From Pseudohalioglobus lutimaris (lineage in GTDB: Bacteria; Pseudomonadota; Gammaproteobacteria; Pseudomonadales; Halieaceae), in assembly GCF_002866825.1 (NCBI RefSeq), contig NZ_PKUS01000010.1, positions 157,514 to 221,513 of the forward strand: DNA of 64,000 nucleotides, given 5' to 3'. Positions 51,053 to 59,439 of the stretch are shown one piece after another; position 1 is the stretch's first letter; the number at the start of each line of letters is the position of its first letter. Both the position numbers and the translations under genes were made by a program. The notes beneath the pieces were generated by a model. That model made no database searches. It was not told the DNA's origin and saw nothing but the letters and a program-made list of their open reading frames with translations.

Positions 51053-52204
51053 CTAGACCTCCAACGCGCTGAAACCCAGCGCATCGTCGCTCGCCAGCAG
51101 CTGGCCCAACTTTTCCAACTGCTGTGCGGCGTTGCCCAGGGAGTAACTGATCTGCTTGGCGAGCAGGTAAAAACGATGGATAGGATATTCCACATCCGCT
51201 CCCATACCGCCGTGGAGGTGCTGGGCAGTGCATACCACGCGGTGCGAGGCATCACAGGCCCACCACTTGGCAGCGCGCACTTCTGCTTGCGCCGGCAGAC
51301 CTTCACTGAGGCGCCACATGGCGAGCCAATAGGTAGAGCGAATGCCTTCAACGTCGATGTAGCTGTCCGCCATGCGCATGGCCAGCGCCTGGAACGATCC
51401 CAGCGCAACGCCGAACTGCTTGCGCTCGCTGACATAGGCAGCGGTGCGCTTCATGGCTTCCTCGGTCACGCCTACCTGCAGTGCGCAATGCCCGACATTG
51501 GCGCGCTGTTCAATCCAGCCCACAATCTCGGCGCCCTGCCCGGCTTCGCCAAGCAGCGCATCCGCGCCGACGCGCACTCCACTCAGGGAGAGCTGGGCAG
51601 CGCGCTCACCGGACATGCCGATGGTGACCGGCGAGACGCTGACGCCCTGCGCGCTGGTGTCGACGACAAACACGCTGCTGGCACCATCTTCAGTTTCCAC
51701 TGGCACCAGGATGAAATCTGCCACGGCACCATCAGGAACAACGGCTTTCTCGCCGTTCAACACCCAGGCATCGCCCTCTCTTTTTGCTGACACGCTGGTC
51801 GCCAACGCGTCCGACATTCCCAGCTCTGCAATAGCCGCACTGAACTTTGCCTCACCGGTAGCCAGCGCACCCAGCCAACGCGACTGCTGTTCTTCACTGC
51901 CGAATTCACCGATGGGCAGGCCGCCCAGTACCAGAGAAGCAAAGAGCGGTACCGGCGCTACGCGGCGTCCCTGCTCTTCCAGTACCATGCACAATTCCAC
52001 CAGGCCGAGGCCGCTGCCGCCCGCGGACTCCGGCACCGAGATACCCAACAGACCCTGTTCGGCCAGGGTTGTCCACAATGCGTCGTCATAGGTTTCGCCG
52101 CTGCGTGAGAAAGCAAGCATAAACTCGTCAGTCGCCCGGTCGGTGAATATCTGGTAGGCCAACTCACGAATGGCGATCTGGTCTTCAGTGAAATTAAAAT
52201 CCAT
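51053..52204 (-). CDS. Acyl-CoA dehydrogenase (side-chain type), minus-strand copy
   Basis: A 383-residue FAD enzyme. 'MDFNFTEDQIAIRELAYQIF' and 'TLAEQGLLGISVPESAGGSGLGLVELCMVLEEQGRRVAPVP' are typical N-terminal parts; 'VQVTEEAMKRTAAYVSERKQFGVALGSFQALAMRMAD'-like and 'QHLHGGMGADVEYPIHRFYLLAKQISYSLG' are C-terminal. The usual Glu-Gly-Thr at the active site is not present, as in one subunit of heterotetrameric ChsE-type dehydrogenases. It probably pairs with the plus-strand copy at 52992. Confidence 0.88.
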   Translation of the reverse strand: MDFNFTEDQIAIRELAYQIFTDRATDEFMLAFSRSGETYDDALWTTLAEQGLLGISVPESAGGSGLGLVELCMVLEEQGRRVAPVPLFASLVLGGLPIGEFGSEEQQSRWLGALATGEAKFSAAIAELGMSDALATSVSAKREGDAWVLNGEKAVVPDGAVADFILVPVETEDGASSVFVVDTSAQGVSVSPVTIGMSGERAAQLSLSGVRVGADALLGEAGQGAEIVGWIEQRANVGHCALQVGVTEEAMKRTAAYVSERKQFGVALGSFQALAMRMADSYIDVEGIRSTYWLAMWRLSEGLPAQAEVRAAKWWACDASHRVVCTAQHLHGGMGADVEYPIHRFYLLAKQISYSLGNAAQQLEKLGQLLASDDALGFSALEV

Positions 52205-52215
52205 CGTTTTCTACC

Positions 52216-52920
52216 TCAGTGTGTTCTGGCCATAGCAGCCAGATTCCGTGTGTAATTCAATTTCTCCTGCTCTGGATGCTCCAGAAACAGTGCCCTGTAA
52301 AACATGGTGGTGAGCAGTTCGGCCAGCTCTTCTACAGACAACTCAGCTGCGCGCAAGGACTCACTCTGGTTGATAAAATATTCACGCAGTAGCCCCTCGC
52401 CAATTCCCGCCAACGAGTAGACCACCATCAACGCCTGAAGCTGCGAGAAGTTCGCAGCCGGAAACAGACGCGGCATACGCTCCACCAACCACATCAACTG
52501 GCTGCGGTAGGCATCGCGCAGCACCTTGCCGAACTCGGCGTCTTCATCGGCAAGCTGCAGGAGGCAGCGCATGACCCCGGGCCGCTGGGCGTAACTGCGC
52601 ACGACCAGCAAATTGTGGGCATAGATGCGGCCGTACCAATCGCCAGGCTCCACGCCTCGCTCAATTTCCCGGGCGTCCTGGCTGACCTGGGCAAAGTCGG
52701 TAAGCACTTCTACTGTCAACGACTTGAGGTCCTTGAAGTAGTGATAGAAAAGCCCCTGGGCCACCCCCGCTTCACGCGTTACGTCGACAATACGCATGCG
52801 GTGAAAGCCTTCACGCTCCAGCACCACCAGCGCCGCTCGCATGAGCTTGGCGCGGGCCTTCTCCCCCCTGGGACTGAGAGACCTGACTGACTCTGTGGTT
52901 TTGGCGTTGATTTTGACCAT
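52216..52920 (-). CDS. TetR-family repressor
   Basis: A 234-residue regulator from ATG 52920 (MVKINAKTTESVRSLSPRGEKAR). HTH 'ALVVLEREGFHRMRIVDVTREAGVAQGLFYHYFKDLKSLTVEVLTDF' is canonical TetR. The ligand-binding C-domain includes 'GIGEGLLREYFINQSESLRAAELSVEELAELLTTMFYRALF'. It faces the plus-strand dehydrogenase gene across a 71-bp region holding a near-palindrome, and precedes the minus-strand dehydrogenase-DUF35-aldolase genes in one run. Likely ligand: an acyl-CoA intermediate. Confidence 0.92.
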   Translation of the reverse strand: MVKINAKTTESVRSLSPRGEKARAKLMRAALVVLEREGFHRMRIVDVTREAGVAQGLFYHYFKDLKSLTVEVLTDFAQVSQDAREIERGVEPGDWYGRIYAHNLLVVRSYAQRPGVMRCLLQLADEDAEFGKVLRDAYRSQLMWLVERMPRLFPAANFSQLQALMVVYSLAGIGEGLLREYFINQSESLRAAELSVEELAELLTTMFYRALFLEHPEQEKLNYTRNLAAMARTH

Positions 52921-52934
52921 GGACAATAAAATAG

Positions 52935-52956
52935 TTGAATTTGAATTCAATTTCAA
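52935..52956. promoter_or_regulatory. TetR operator candidate in the divergent region
   Basis: A 22-bp AT-rich near-palindrome centred on TTGAATTCAA (52941-52950, perfect over 10 bp), with flanking TTGAATT and AATTTCAA arms that differ at two positions. It sits between the divergent TetR (start 52920) and acyl-CoA dehydrogenase (start 52992) genes and could control both. Confidence 0.65.
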
Positions 52957-52991
52957 TATTATTGTTACATCTCGATAGGAGGACCAGCAGA

Positions 52992-54164
52992 ATGTTTGTC
53001 GAATACACTGACGCCCAAAAAGAACTGCGCAGAGAGTTTCGCGCCTATTTCAGCCAGCTGATTAAACCGGAGTACCGAGAGGACCTGCGCAACGCCGAGA
53101 GCGGGGACTTGTACAAGGAACTGATTCGGCAGCAGGGCAAGGACGGCATGCTCGCGGTGGGCTGGCCTGAGGAATATGGTGGCCGCGGGCTGACCGAGTC
53201 AGAACAATTGATTCGCTATGAGGAATCACTGCTGGCCGGTGCCCCTACCCCTTTCGTCACGCTCAACACTGTAGGCCCTGCAATCATCAGTCGCGGCACC
53301 GAGGAACAGAAAAAACGCTTCCTTCCCGGTATTGCTGCCGGTGAACTGCACTTCTCCATCGGTTACAGCGAGCCCAGCGCCGGTACCGACCTCGCTGCAC
53401 TCACCACAACGGCTGTAAAGCACGAGGATCATTACCTGGTCAATGGCAGCAAGGTATACACCAGCGGCGCCGAGGGCGCCGACTATATCTGGCTGGCGGC
53501 GCGCACAGATTCTGAAGTGCCCAAGCACAAGGGGATTTCGATCCTTGTGGTCGATACATCTGACCCTGGTTTCTCTCGCGGCGATATACACACAATGGGA
53601 GGCGTGCACACCAACGTCACCTATTACGAAAATATCAAAGTACCATTGGATATGATCATCGGGCAGGAGAATGGCGGCTGGCGGTTGATAACCGAGCAGT
53701 TGAACCACGAGCGCGTGGGCCTTGCCGCGTGGGGGATACAGGGCTGGAAACTGTTCCGCGACGCGCTGACCTGGGCTCGCGAGAAACGCGGCCCCAATGG
53801 TGAGCGGGTGATCGATGACCCTATTGCCCAGCGCAGCCTGGCAGAAGTCTACTCGCACCTGGAAGCGATGCGGGTGATGAACGCACGCATGTCCTGGTCT
53901 CTGGACCAGCAGGAAATGGATGCGGTATTCCCCTCGGCGATAAAGGTATACTCCACAGAGATCATGTTGGAGATCTGTCGCCTGTTGATGGACATGGTGG
54001 GGCCCCACGCCCTGGTTTCTGCAGACAGCGACAGTGCTGTATTGCATGGCAACCTGGAACATGAGTATCGCCGCGCGACCATAAACACCTTTGGCGGCGG
54101 TGTTGTGGAAGTACTTCGCGGCCTGGTGGCCACCCACGGCCTGGGTATGCCTCAACATCGCTGA
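52992..54164 (+). CDS. Acyl-CoA dehydrogenase (side-chain type), plus-strand copy
   Basis: A 390-residue protein; ATG 52992 has AGGAGG upstream, better than the earlier start. FAD motif 'FSIGYSEPSAGTDLAALTTTAVKH' and 'GSKVYTSGAEGADYIWLAAR' are complete. The region where most acyl-CoA dehydrogenases carry the catalytic Glu (YEGT) reads 'TINTFGGGVVEVLRGLVATHGLG', so that glutamate is replaced. This is seen in alpha/beta heteromeric dehydrogenases such as those for steroid side chains. It leads the plus-strand module. Confidence 0.9.
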   Translation: MFVEYTDAQKELRREFRAYFSQLIKPEYREDLRNAESGDLYKELIRQQGKDGMLAVGWPEEYGGRGLTESEQLIRYEESLLAGAPTPFVTLNTVGPAIISRGTEEQKKRFLPGIAAGELHFSIGYSEPSAGTDLAALTTTAVKHEDHYLVNGSKVYTSGAEGADYIWLAARTDSEVPKHKGISILVVDTSDPGFSRGDIHTMGGVHTNVTYYENIKVPLDMIIGQENGGWRLITEQLNHERVGLAAWGIQGWKLFRDALTWAREKRGPNGERVIDDPIAQRSLAEVYSHLEAMRVMNARMSWSLDQQEMDAVFPSAIKVYSTEIMLEICRLLMDMVGPHALVSADSDSAVLHGNLEHEYRRATINTFGGGVVEVLRGLVATHGLGMPQHR

Positions 54165-54175
54165 GGCAGCCACAC

Positions 54176-54197
54176 TGTGCCGAGTTCGCTCGGCACA
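54176..54197 (+). terminator. TTCG-capped hairpin after the dehydrogenase gene
   Basis: TGTGCCGAG-TTCG-CTCGGCACA is a perfect 9-bp stem with a UUCG tetraloop, 11 bp after the stop codon. The following TTAATACTATTAA is only partly T-rich, so it may be an mRNA-stabilising or weak terminator hairpin. Confidence 0.6.
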
Positions 54198-54223
54198 TTA
54201 ATACTATTAACAAGACCCTTTAA

Positions 54224-54297
54224 CGTCATTCCCGCACAGGCACAGGCGGGAAGCCAGAAAACCGCCCCACTGGACTATCGCCCGCGCAGGGATGATG
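54224..54297. repeat. Degenerate intergenic palindromic repeat
   Basis: CGTCATTCCCGC...GGCGGGAAGCCAG at the left and CTGGACTATCGCCCGCGCAGGGATGATG at the right form an imperfect inverted repeat of about 74 bp. Its ends resemble the CGTCATTCCCGC intergenic element common in proteobacteria. It lies between the dehydrogenase and the MaoC-DUF35 gene and is probably a MITE-like remnant. Confidence 0.5.
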
Positions 54298-54325
54298 GAT
54301 GGGGCATCAGGAGGAAGCCCTACAC

Positions 54326-55285
54326 ATGACACCAGAAGAGCAAAAAGTCTTCGAGGACAAGCTTTATGCCTACGTGGGCGTAGAGGTCTGTTCACGCAAG
54401 CCCGCCAAGGATGCGGTAAACGAGACCATGATCCGTCACTGGACGGAAGTCATGGGCGACACCAACCCTGCTTATACCGACCCGGAGTGGGCTGCCCAGA
54501 GCCGTCGCGGCAAGACCATCGCGCCGCCGGCGATGATGTACGTGTGGAACCAGGAGGGTTACTCGGTCGCCAGCTCTGGTCGCGCATCAGACCCGCAGAC
54601 AGAAATGGCCGAGATGCTCAACGATCACGGCTTTACCGGCGTGCTCGGTACCAACGTAAAACAGGAGTACGTCAAGGAAATAAGCCCCGGCGACACCGTT
54701 TACGTACAGATGGTCATTGACAACATTTCCGAGCGAAAAGTCACTGCCCGCGGTCCCGGTTACTTCTTTGAAACACTGGCCACGTTCAGTGACCAGAATG
54801 GCGACACCATAGGCGTCCAACGCTTTCGGGTATTGAAGTTTATCCCCCAGGAGCAGCCAGCCGCTTCTGCGTCAGATGATAAATTGCAGGTACCGACTCG
54901 CATCGCCTCCCCGCGCGGCCACGACAACGGTTGGTGGTGGAATGCTGTGGACGAAGGCAAGGTGCTCATCCAGCGCTGCAAGGGATGCCAGACCCTGCGT
55001 CACCCTCCCCGACCTATGTGCGGCGAGTGTCAGTCGATGGAATGGGACTCGATTGAGTCCACTCTCGACGGAGAGATTATGAGTTTCACCGCGTTACGCC
55101 ACCCGAAGATACCCGGCTACCCGGCCGACCCGATCTGTGCGGTGATAAAACTGGGTGAAGGCACCAACATCGTGTCCAACATTGTTGGCTGTGACTTCGA
55201 TGACATTGCGATTGGCATGAAAGTAAAAGGCAAGGTGGAGCAGGTAGATGAGAAAACCATGCTGCCCCAGTTCTATCCCGCGTAA
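54326..55285 (+). CDS. MaoC-like/DUF35 fusion (ChsH2 type)
   Basis: A 319-residue fusion from ATG 54326 (AGGAGG upstream). The N-terminal MaoC-like hot-dog domain (about 1-170) has 'HWTEVMGDTNPAYTDPEWAAQSRRGKTIAPPAMMYVW'. The C-terminal DUF35 domain (about 190-319) has zinc cysteines in 'IQRCKGCQTLRHPPRPMCGECQSMEW' and 'SFTALRHPKIPGYPADPICAVIKLGEGTNIVSNI'. This domain pair matches ChsH2 of cholesterol-degrading actinobacteria, which forms the hydratase with ChsH1 and the aldolase complex with Ltp2. Confidence 0.92.
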   Translation: MTPEEQKVFEDKLYAYVGVEVCSRKPAKDAVNETMIRHWTEVMGDTNPAYTDPEWAAQSRRGKTIAPPAMMYVWNQEGYSVASSGRASDPQTEMAEMLNDHGFTGVLGTNVKQEYVKEISPGDTVYVQMVIDNISERKVTARGPGYFFETLATFSDQNGDTIGVQRFRVLKFIPQEQPAASASDDKLQVPTRIASPRGHDNGWWWNAVDEGKVLIQRCKGCQTLRHPPRPMCGECQSMEWDSIESTLDGEIMSFTALRHPKIPGYPADPICAVIKLGEGTNIVSNIVGCDFDDIAIGMKVKGKVEQVDEKTMLPQFYPA

Positions 55286-55299
55286 ACAGGAGCGAGACA

Positions 55300-55731
55300 A
55301 TGAGTGACTACAAAACATTGAGCCTCGCCGACGTTAGCGTTGGCGATCAACTTCCCAAACTGGACATCGACATCACCAGCGGCCTCATTGTGGCCGGTGC
55401 GTTGGCCACCCGCGACTACGAGCCGGTTCACCACGATAAGTCCGTTGCACAGGCTGCTGGCCTGCCGGACGTGTTCATGAACATTCTCACCAGCCAGGGC
55501 ATCATGAGCCGCTTTGTCACCGACTGGAGCGGCCCGGAAGCGGTCATCAAGTCGCTGGACGTTAAACTGGGCGCCCCCAACGTTCCCGGCATGGTGATGA
55601 CAGTCACCGGCGAGGTGACAGCATGTGACGAAAAAACCGGCCTGGTAGACGTTGCAGTAACCGGGGAAAACAATATTTGGGGCATGCATATGCAGGGCGG
55701 CGTGCAAATAGCACTGCCGGTGGAGGGATAA
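55300..55731 (+). CDS. MaoC-family hydratase subunit (ChsH1 type)
   Basis: A 143-residue hot-dog protein starting at ATG 55300 with AGGAGCGAGACA upstream. 'DITSGLIVAGALATRDYEPVHHDKSVAQAAGLPDVFMNILTSQGIMSRFVTDW' holds the catalytic Asp-His arrangement of ChsH1. It would hydrate the side-chain enoyl-CoA together with the MaoC half of the preceding fusion. It ends 3 bp before the aldolase gene. Confidence 0.9.
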   Translation: MSDYKTLSLADVSVGDQLPKLDIDITSGLIVAGALATRDYEPVHHDKSVAQAAGLPDVFMNILTSQGIMSRFVTDWSGPEAVIKSLDVKLGAPNVPGMVMTVTGEVTACDEKTGLVDVAVTGENNIWGMHMQGGVQIALPVEG

Positions 55732-55734
55732 GCC

Positions 55735-56913
55735 GTGGTAGCTAATATCAAAGACAAGGCCGTGATTGTCGGCGTACATAACACCAAGTTTTCCAAAGAC
55801 TCAGGGGTCTCCGAGTTATCGCTGGCCGCACAAGCGGTAAAAGGCGCGATTGATGACGCCGGTCTGAAGCCCAGTGACATCGATGGATTCGCCACTTTCA
55901 CCATGGACAGCAACGACGAGATTGAAGTCGCCCGCGCCGTGGGCTGTGGCGACTTGACCTTCTGGGGTCGGTCACACTACGGGGGTGGCGCGGCGACCGG
56001 CAGCTTGCACCAGGCTGTTATGGCAGTAGCAACCGGAATGGCCGAATGTGTGGCGGTATATCGCGCACTCAACGGTCGCTCCGGCCAACGGTTCTCGAGT
56101 GGGGTGTCTGGCGAAATCATGACTGCCGATGCGATCCACTGGGGTTGGTATATGCCCTACGGCCTGCTGACGCCCGCCTCCTGGGTAGCCATGTTCAACC
56201 AACGCTGGATGCACCTGACCGGCGTGACCAAGGATGCCATGTTTGAAGTGGCCCACAGTACCCGCGAATACGCCATCAACAATCCCAATGCGTTTTTCCA
56301 CGGCCGCTCGTTTGATCGTGCCGAATACGACGCATCGCGAATGATTGCCGACCCGCTGCAGCTGTTTGATTGCTGCCAGGAAAGTGACGGTGCCTCCTGC
56401 GTAATTGTAACCACTCCAGAGCGTGCCCGCGATCTGAAGCAGCCAGGCGTTGCCGTGCGTGGTGTCGCCCAGGCGGCCGCGCCTGACCAGGAACAGATGA
56501 CATCGTTCTATCGCGAGGAGTTTGCCGCTATCCCGGAAATGGAGATCGCGGCGAAGAACTGCTTTGAAATGAGCGGGTTGTCGGTCGACGATATCGACGC
56601 TGCCGTAATTTACGACGCGTTCTCACCCATCGTGCTTTGGCAACTGGAGGCCTGGGGCTTCTGTGGCTTCGGCGAGTCCGGTGACTTCGTCCTCGACGGT
56701 GCACTGCGCCCCGGCGGGCGCTTGCCCACCAATACCCACGGAGGCCAGCTCTCCGAGGCTTATATCCATGGCGTGAATGGCATAGTCGAGGCAACCCGGC
56801 TGGTGCGCGGGCAATCCCGCAACCAGCCGGAGAAGGATATCAACCATGCGCTGGTCACCTCGGGCGTCGGTATTCCCACGGGTGGCGCGCTGCTGGGCAA
56901 GCTGGACTACTGA
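55735..56913 (+). CDS. Thiolase-like side-chain aldolase (Ltp2 type), copy B
   Basis: A 392-residue relative of copy A, from GTG 55735. It shares 'TFTMDSNDEIEVARAVGCGDLTFWGRSHYGGGAATGSLHQAVMAVATGMAE' (no thiolase Cys), 'AAVIYDAFSPIVLWQLEAWGFCGFGESG', 'PTNTHGGQLSEAYIHGVNGIVEA' and 'ALVTSGVGIPTGGALLGK'. It follows ChsH2/ChsH1-like genes in exactly the order of the actinobacterial igr operon, so retro-aldol cleavage of a hydroxyacyl-CoA side chain is the likely step. Confidence 0.9.
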   Translation: MVANIKDKAVIVGVHNTKFSKDSGVSELSLAAQAVKGAIDDAGLKPSDIDGFATFTMDSNDEIEVARAVGCGDLTFWGRSHYGGGAATGSLHQAVMAVATGMAECVAVYRALNGRSGQRFSSGVSGEIMTADAIHWGWYMPYGLLTPASWVAMFNQRWMHLTGVTKDAMFEVAHSTREYAINNPNAFFHGRSFDRAEYDASRMIADPLQLFDCCQESDGASCVIVTTPERARDLKQPGVAVRGVAQAAAPDQEQMTSFYREEFAAIPEMEIAAKNCFEMSGLSVDDIDAAVIYDAFSPIVLWQLEAWGFCGFGESGDFVLDGALRPGGRLPTNTHGGQLSEAYIHGVNGIVEATRLVRGQSRNQPEKDINHALVTSGVGIPTGGALLGKLDY

Positions 56914-56948
56914 TCGGTAACCGGGTCAACGCGGCGATCACTTGAGAA

Positions 56949-56972
56949 GCCCACCACCGCGAGGTGGTGGGC
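56949..56972. other. Perfect 10-bp stem with GCGA loop
   Basis: GCCCACCACC-GCGA-GGTGGTGGGC lies between the aldolase and MFS genes. The GNRA loop makes it very stable as RNA. There is no T-run, so it may limit transcription into the transporter gene or protect mRNA ends. Confidence 0.55.
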
Positions 56973-57006
56973 CTACAACAATAATCATTGAGAAAAGGTG
57001 AACCCT

Positions 57007-58218
57007 ATGTACTACGGATGGCGGATCGTCGGTAGCAGCTTTGTCGCGCAGCTCTTTGTTATCGGATTCTTTACCTATGCGGTAAGCCTGCTGGTAGAGC
57101 CAATTCGGGCTGAATTCAGCGTATCCCTGGAACAGGTCATGTACAGTCTCACCGCTGCTACTTTCCTGGGCCTGTTCATGCAACCCGTGGGTGGCGCACT
57201 AATCGATCGTTATTCGGTGCGCACACTCATGGGCGTGGGCGCTGCGCTCTACGCCATAGGTCTGTACGCTGTGGCCAACAGCGCCAACCTGATTCAGTAC
57301 ATTGTTTTCTTCGCCTTGACCATGGCCGTAGCCAACGCCCTGGTCGGCTCCCTGTCTGCATCGGCAGTCATTTCACGCTGGTTCACCGCCAGTCGCGGCC
57401 GTGCACTGGGAGTCTCCGCCATCGGCACCTCCGTGGGCGGCGTCGTCATACCCGCACTCATCAGCTACTGGCTGGGCACCGTGGGATGGCGGGGCGCAAT
57501 GGAAAACCTGGCACTGGCGGTATTGTTGATTGTATTGCCCGTGGTACTTGTGGGTATTCGCAGTCGACCCTCAGATGTTGGCCTCCTGCCTGAGCCGAGC
57601 CCTGAGGGTATGACGCCAGGTGCAGACCAGGACATGAACATGGGCGATATTCTGCGCACTCCCGCATTCTGGTTCGTCGGTTTAAGCCTGGGCTTACTGT
57701 TCAGCGCCTACACGGCAGTGTTGTCCAACCTGACACCCTATGCGGTGAACCTGGGCAGCAGCAAGGAACAGGCCTCCACGCTAATCATGGCGGTGGCGAT
57801 ATTCGGTTTCGTCGGCAAGCTGTTGTTCGGCATGGCGGCGGACAAATTCAGTCTGCGTGCAGCATTGTGGATGGCGCAGGGCCTGGTAGCGATTGCCTTT
57901 ATTACCCTGGCCCAGGCGTCTTCACATTCGCTGATGATTGTCGGCGCGTCGCTGCTCGGCCTTGCCGCTGGCGGCATGCTCCCGGTATGGGGCGCACTCA
58001 TGGCGCAGGTCTTTGGCCTTATCAGCTATGGTCGAGCCATGGGCCTGATGGGGCCACTGATCACGCTCTGCGTGATGCCCAGCTTTACCGTGATCGGGCG
58101 CATGTTTGATACCTACGCGAGTTACACGCCGGCGCTTTACCTGTTCACCGGGTTTTGCGTGGTAGCGGCGGCGCTGCTGCTGCCCTTGAAACTGCACCGT
58201 GCGACGACTTCAAGCTGA
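57007..58218 (+). CDS. MFS transporter of the aldolase module
   Basis: A 403-residue protein with 12 membrane helices; ATG 57007 is chosen (AAAAGGTGA upstream), GTG 56998 being the alternative. 'YYGWRIVGSSFVAQLFVIGFFTYAVSLLVEPIRAEF' and 'GGALIDRYSVRTLMGVGAALYAIG' are typical of oxalate/formate antiporter-like or monocarboxylate MFS proteins. Context suggests uptake of the steroid or acid substrate degraded by the neighbouring genes. It converges with the DUF1214 gene 3 bp away. Confidence 0.88.
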   Translation: MYYGWRIVGSSFVAQLFVIGFFTYAVSLLVEPIRAEFSVSLEQVMYSLTAATFLGLFMQPVGGALIDRYSVRTLMGVGAALYAIGLYAVANSANLIQYIVFFALTMAVANALVGSLSASAVISRWFTASRGRALGVSAIGTSVGGVVIPALISYWLGTVGWRGAMENLALAVLLIVLPVVLVGIRSRPSDVGLLPEPSPEGMTPGADQDMNMGDILRTPAFWFVGLSLGLLFSAYTAVLSNLTPYAVNLGSSKEQASTLIMAVAIFGFVGKLLFGMAADKFSLRAALWMAQGLVAIAFITLAQASSHSLMIVGASLLGLAAGGMLPVWGALMAQVFGLISYGRAMGLMGPLITLCVMPSFTVIGRMFDTYASYTPALYLFTGFCVVAAALLLPLKLHRATTSS

Positions 58219-58221
58219 TCC

Positions 58222-59403
58222 TCACAGCTGATCGAATGGAACCAGTTTGAACGTTGGCCTCTCGCTGTCGGTACTCATCTGGTAACGAATCGACAACAAA
58301 CCCTCGGGCTTGCCCGCGGTATCCAGCCAATTCCCCGAAGGCGGCTTTTGCCTGGATACAACGATGCGGTAGCGACCGCCTTCAGTGACGATCTGTTGAT
58401 CATTCAACGCCACCTGATACCGCTCCATGTCCAGGGACTGCATCCAGCGGTTTTGCAGGGAAACTGACCAGTAACTGGCGTCGGGCACGGCACCCTCCAC
58501 AACCAATGCCTGATCATCCGCCAGGTAGAACCAGCCACCAAAGTACTCGTTGTCAAAAGTGGGGTAAAAAATACCGCCAAAATCACCACTGTAACTGGCT
58601 GGAGGTTCCGAGGTGTTGGGTGCATCGGCAAATATCTCAGCGAGGGCAATCGCGCCATCGACGGTGTCATTGAAAAACGCGCTGGCCGCGCGCAGTCCCG
58701 CGGCAATTCCGTCATCGCCGGCGGGACGGAACCCGGGCTCATCCAGGTTGCGTATGGTGAAGCTCGCCTCCGCCCTGCCCTCGCGCCCATGGTAGTACTG
58801 GCGCACCATTACCATGTGCACGTCGTCCTCCATTTGCAGCCAGTCCTGTCCTCCCGTCGGCCTCTGTTTGCTGAGCACGATATTGAAATTGCCCTGGGCA
58901 TCAAACTGCAATTGCTCATTGGAAAGATTGGTAACTGCGCGGTTCCAGCCATTGATCTGGCGGCCATAGAGCATAAAACCAAGGTACTTCGCGTCGCGGC
59001 GGTTACCGCTAATTTCATAGCGATAACCAGGCGACAGTTCTGCGGAGTGGTAGATTGCGTCGGGGCTGTCACCCAGGAATTTCCGGTAGTTCCCCATCCA
59101 GTCGGTAAAACGGGGATGCACCCGGCTCCCCTTGTCGAGCTTCATTTCCAGTGAAGCGGAGGCAAGTTGACCAAGGTACTGCAACCCTTCAAGGCGCTCA
59201 GCTGGCGCAGTCGTCGAGGCAAAGACTCGGGATCCAGCGGCTTCCAGACTGGCGGAAAATTCACGCCATGCCTGCGCCGCCTCGCTACCCTGCGTCCACT
59301 GCGCCTCGGGCAGTGTAATCACCTTGCGCGCATTGAAGGTGCCAAACACGTAGGCAGCCAACACAAGCACTAACACCAATACACCCAGACCCAGTTTTTT
59401 CAT
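58222..59403 (-). CDS. DUF1214-family membrane-anchored protein
   Basis: A 393-residue protein with an N-terminal membrane anchor (MKKLGLGVLVLVLVLAAYVFGTFNA). The DUF1214 C-domain is visible in 'GGWFYLADDQALVVEGAVPDASYWSVSLQNRWMQSLDMERYQVALNDQQIVTEGGRYRIVVSRQKPPSGNWLDTAGKPEGLLSIRYQ'. The family is often found with steroid or aromatic catabolic genes; its function is unknown. It lies between the MFS and MaoC genes, transcribed against the MFS gene. Confidence 0.85.
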   Translation of the reverse strand: MKKLGLGVLVLVLVLAAYVFGTFNARKVITLPEAQWTQGSEAAQAWREFSASLEAAGSRVFASTTAPAERLEGLQYLGQLASASLEMKLDKGSRVHPRFTDWMGNYRKFLGDSPDAIYHSAELSPGYRYEISGNRRDAKYLGFMLYGRQINGWNRAVTNLSNEQLQFDAQGNFNIVLSKQRPTGGQDWLQMEDDVHMVMVRQYYHGREGRAEASFTIRNLDEPGFRPAGDDGIAAGLRAASAFFNDTVDGAIALAEIFADAPNTSEPPASYSGDFGGIFYPTFDNEYFGGWFYLADDQALVVEGAVPDASYWSVSLQNRWMQSLDMERYQVALNDQQIVTEGGRYRIVVSRQKPPSGNWLDTAGKPEGLLSIRYQMSTDSERPTFKLVPFDQL

Positions 59404-59439
59404 TAATGCCTGCCGTTGACCGCGCGCAGTGGCGCTGCT

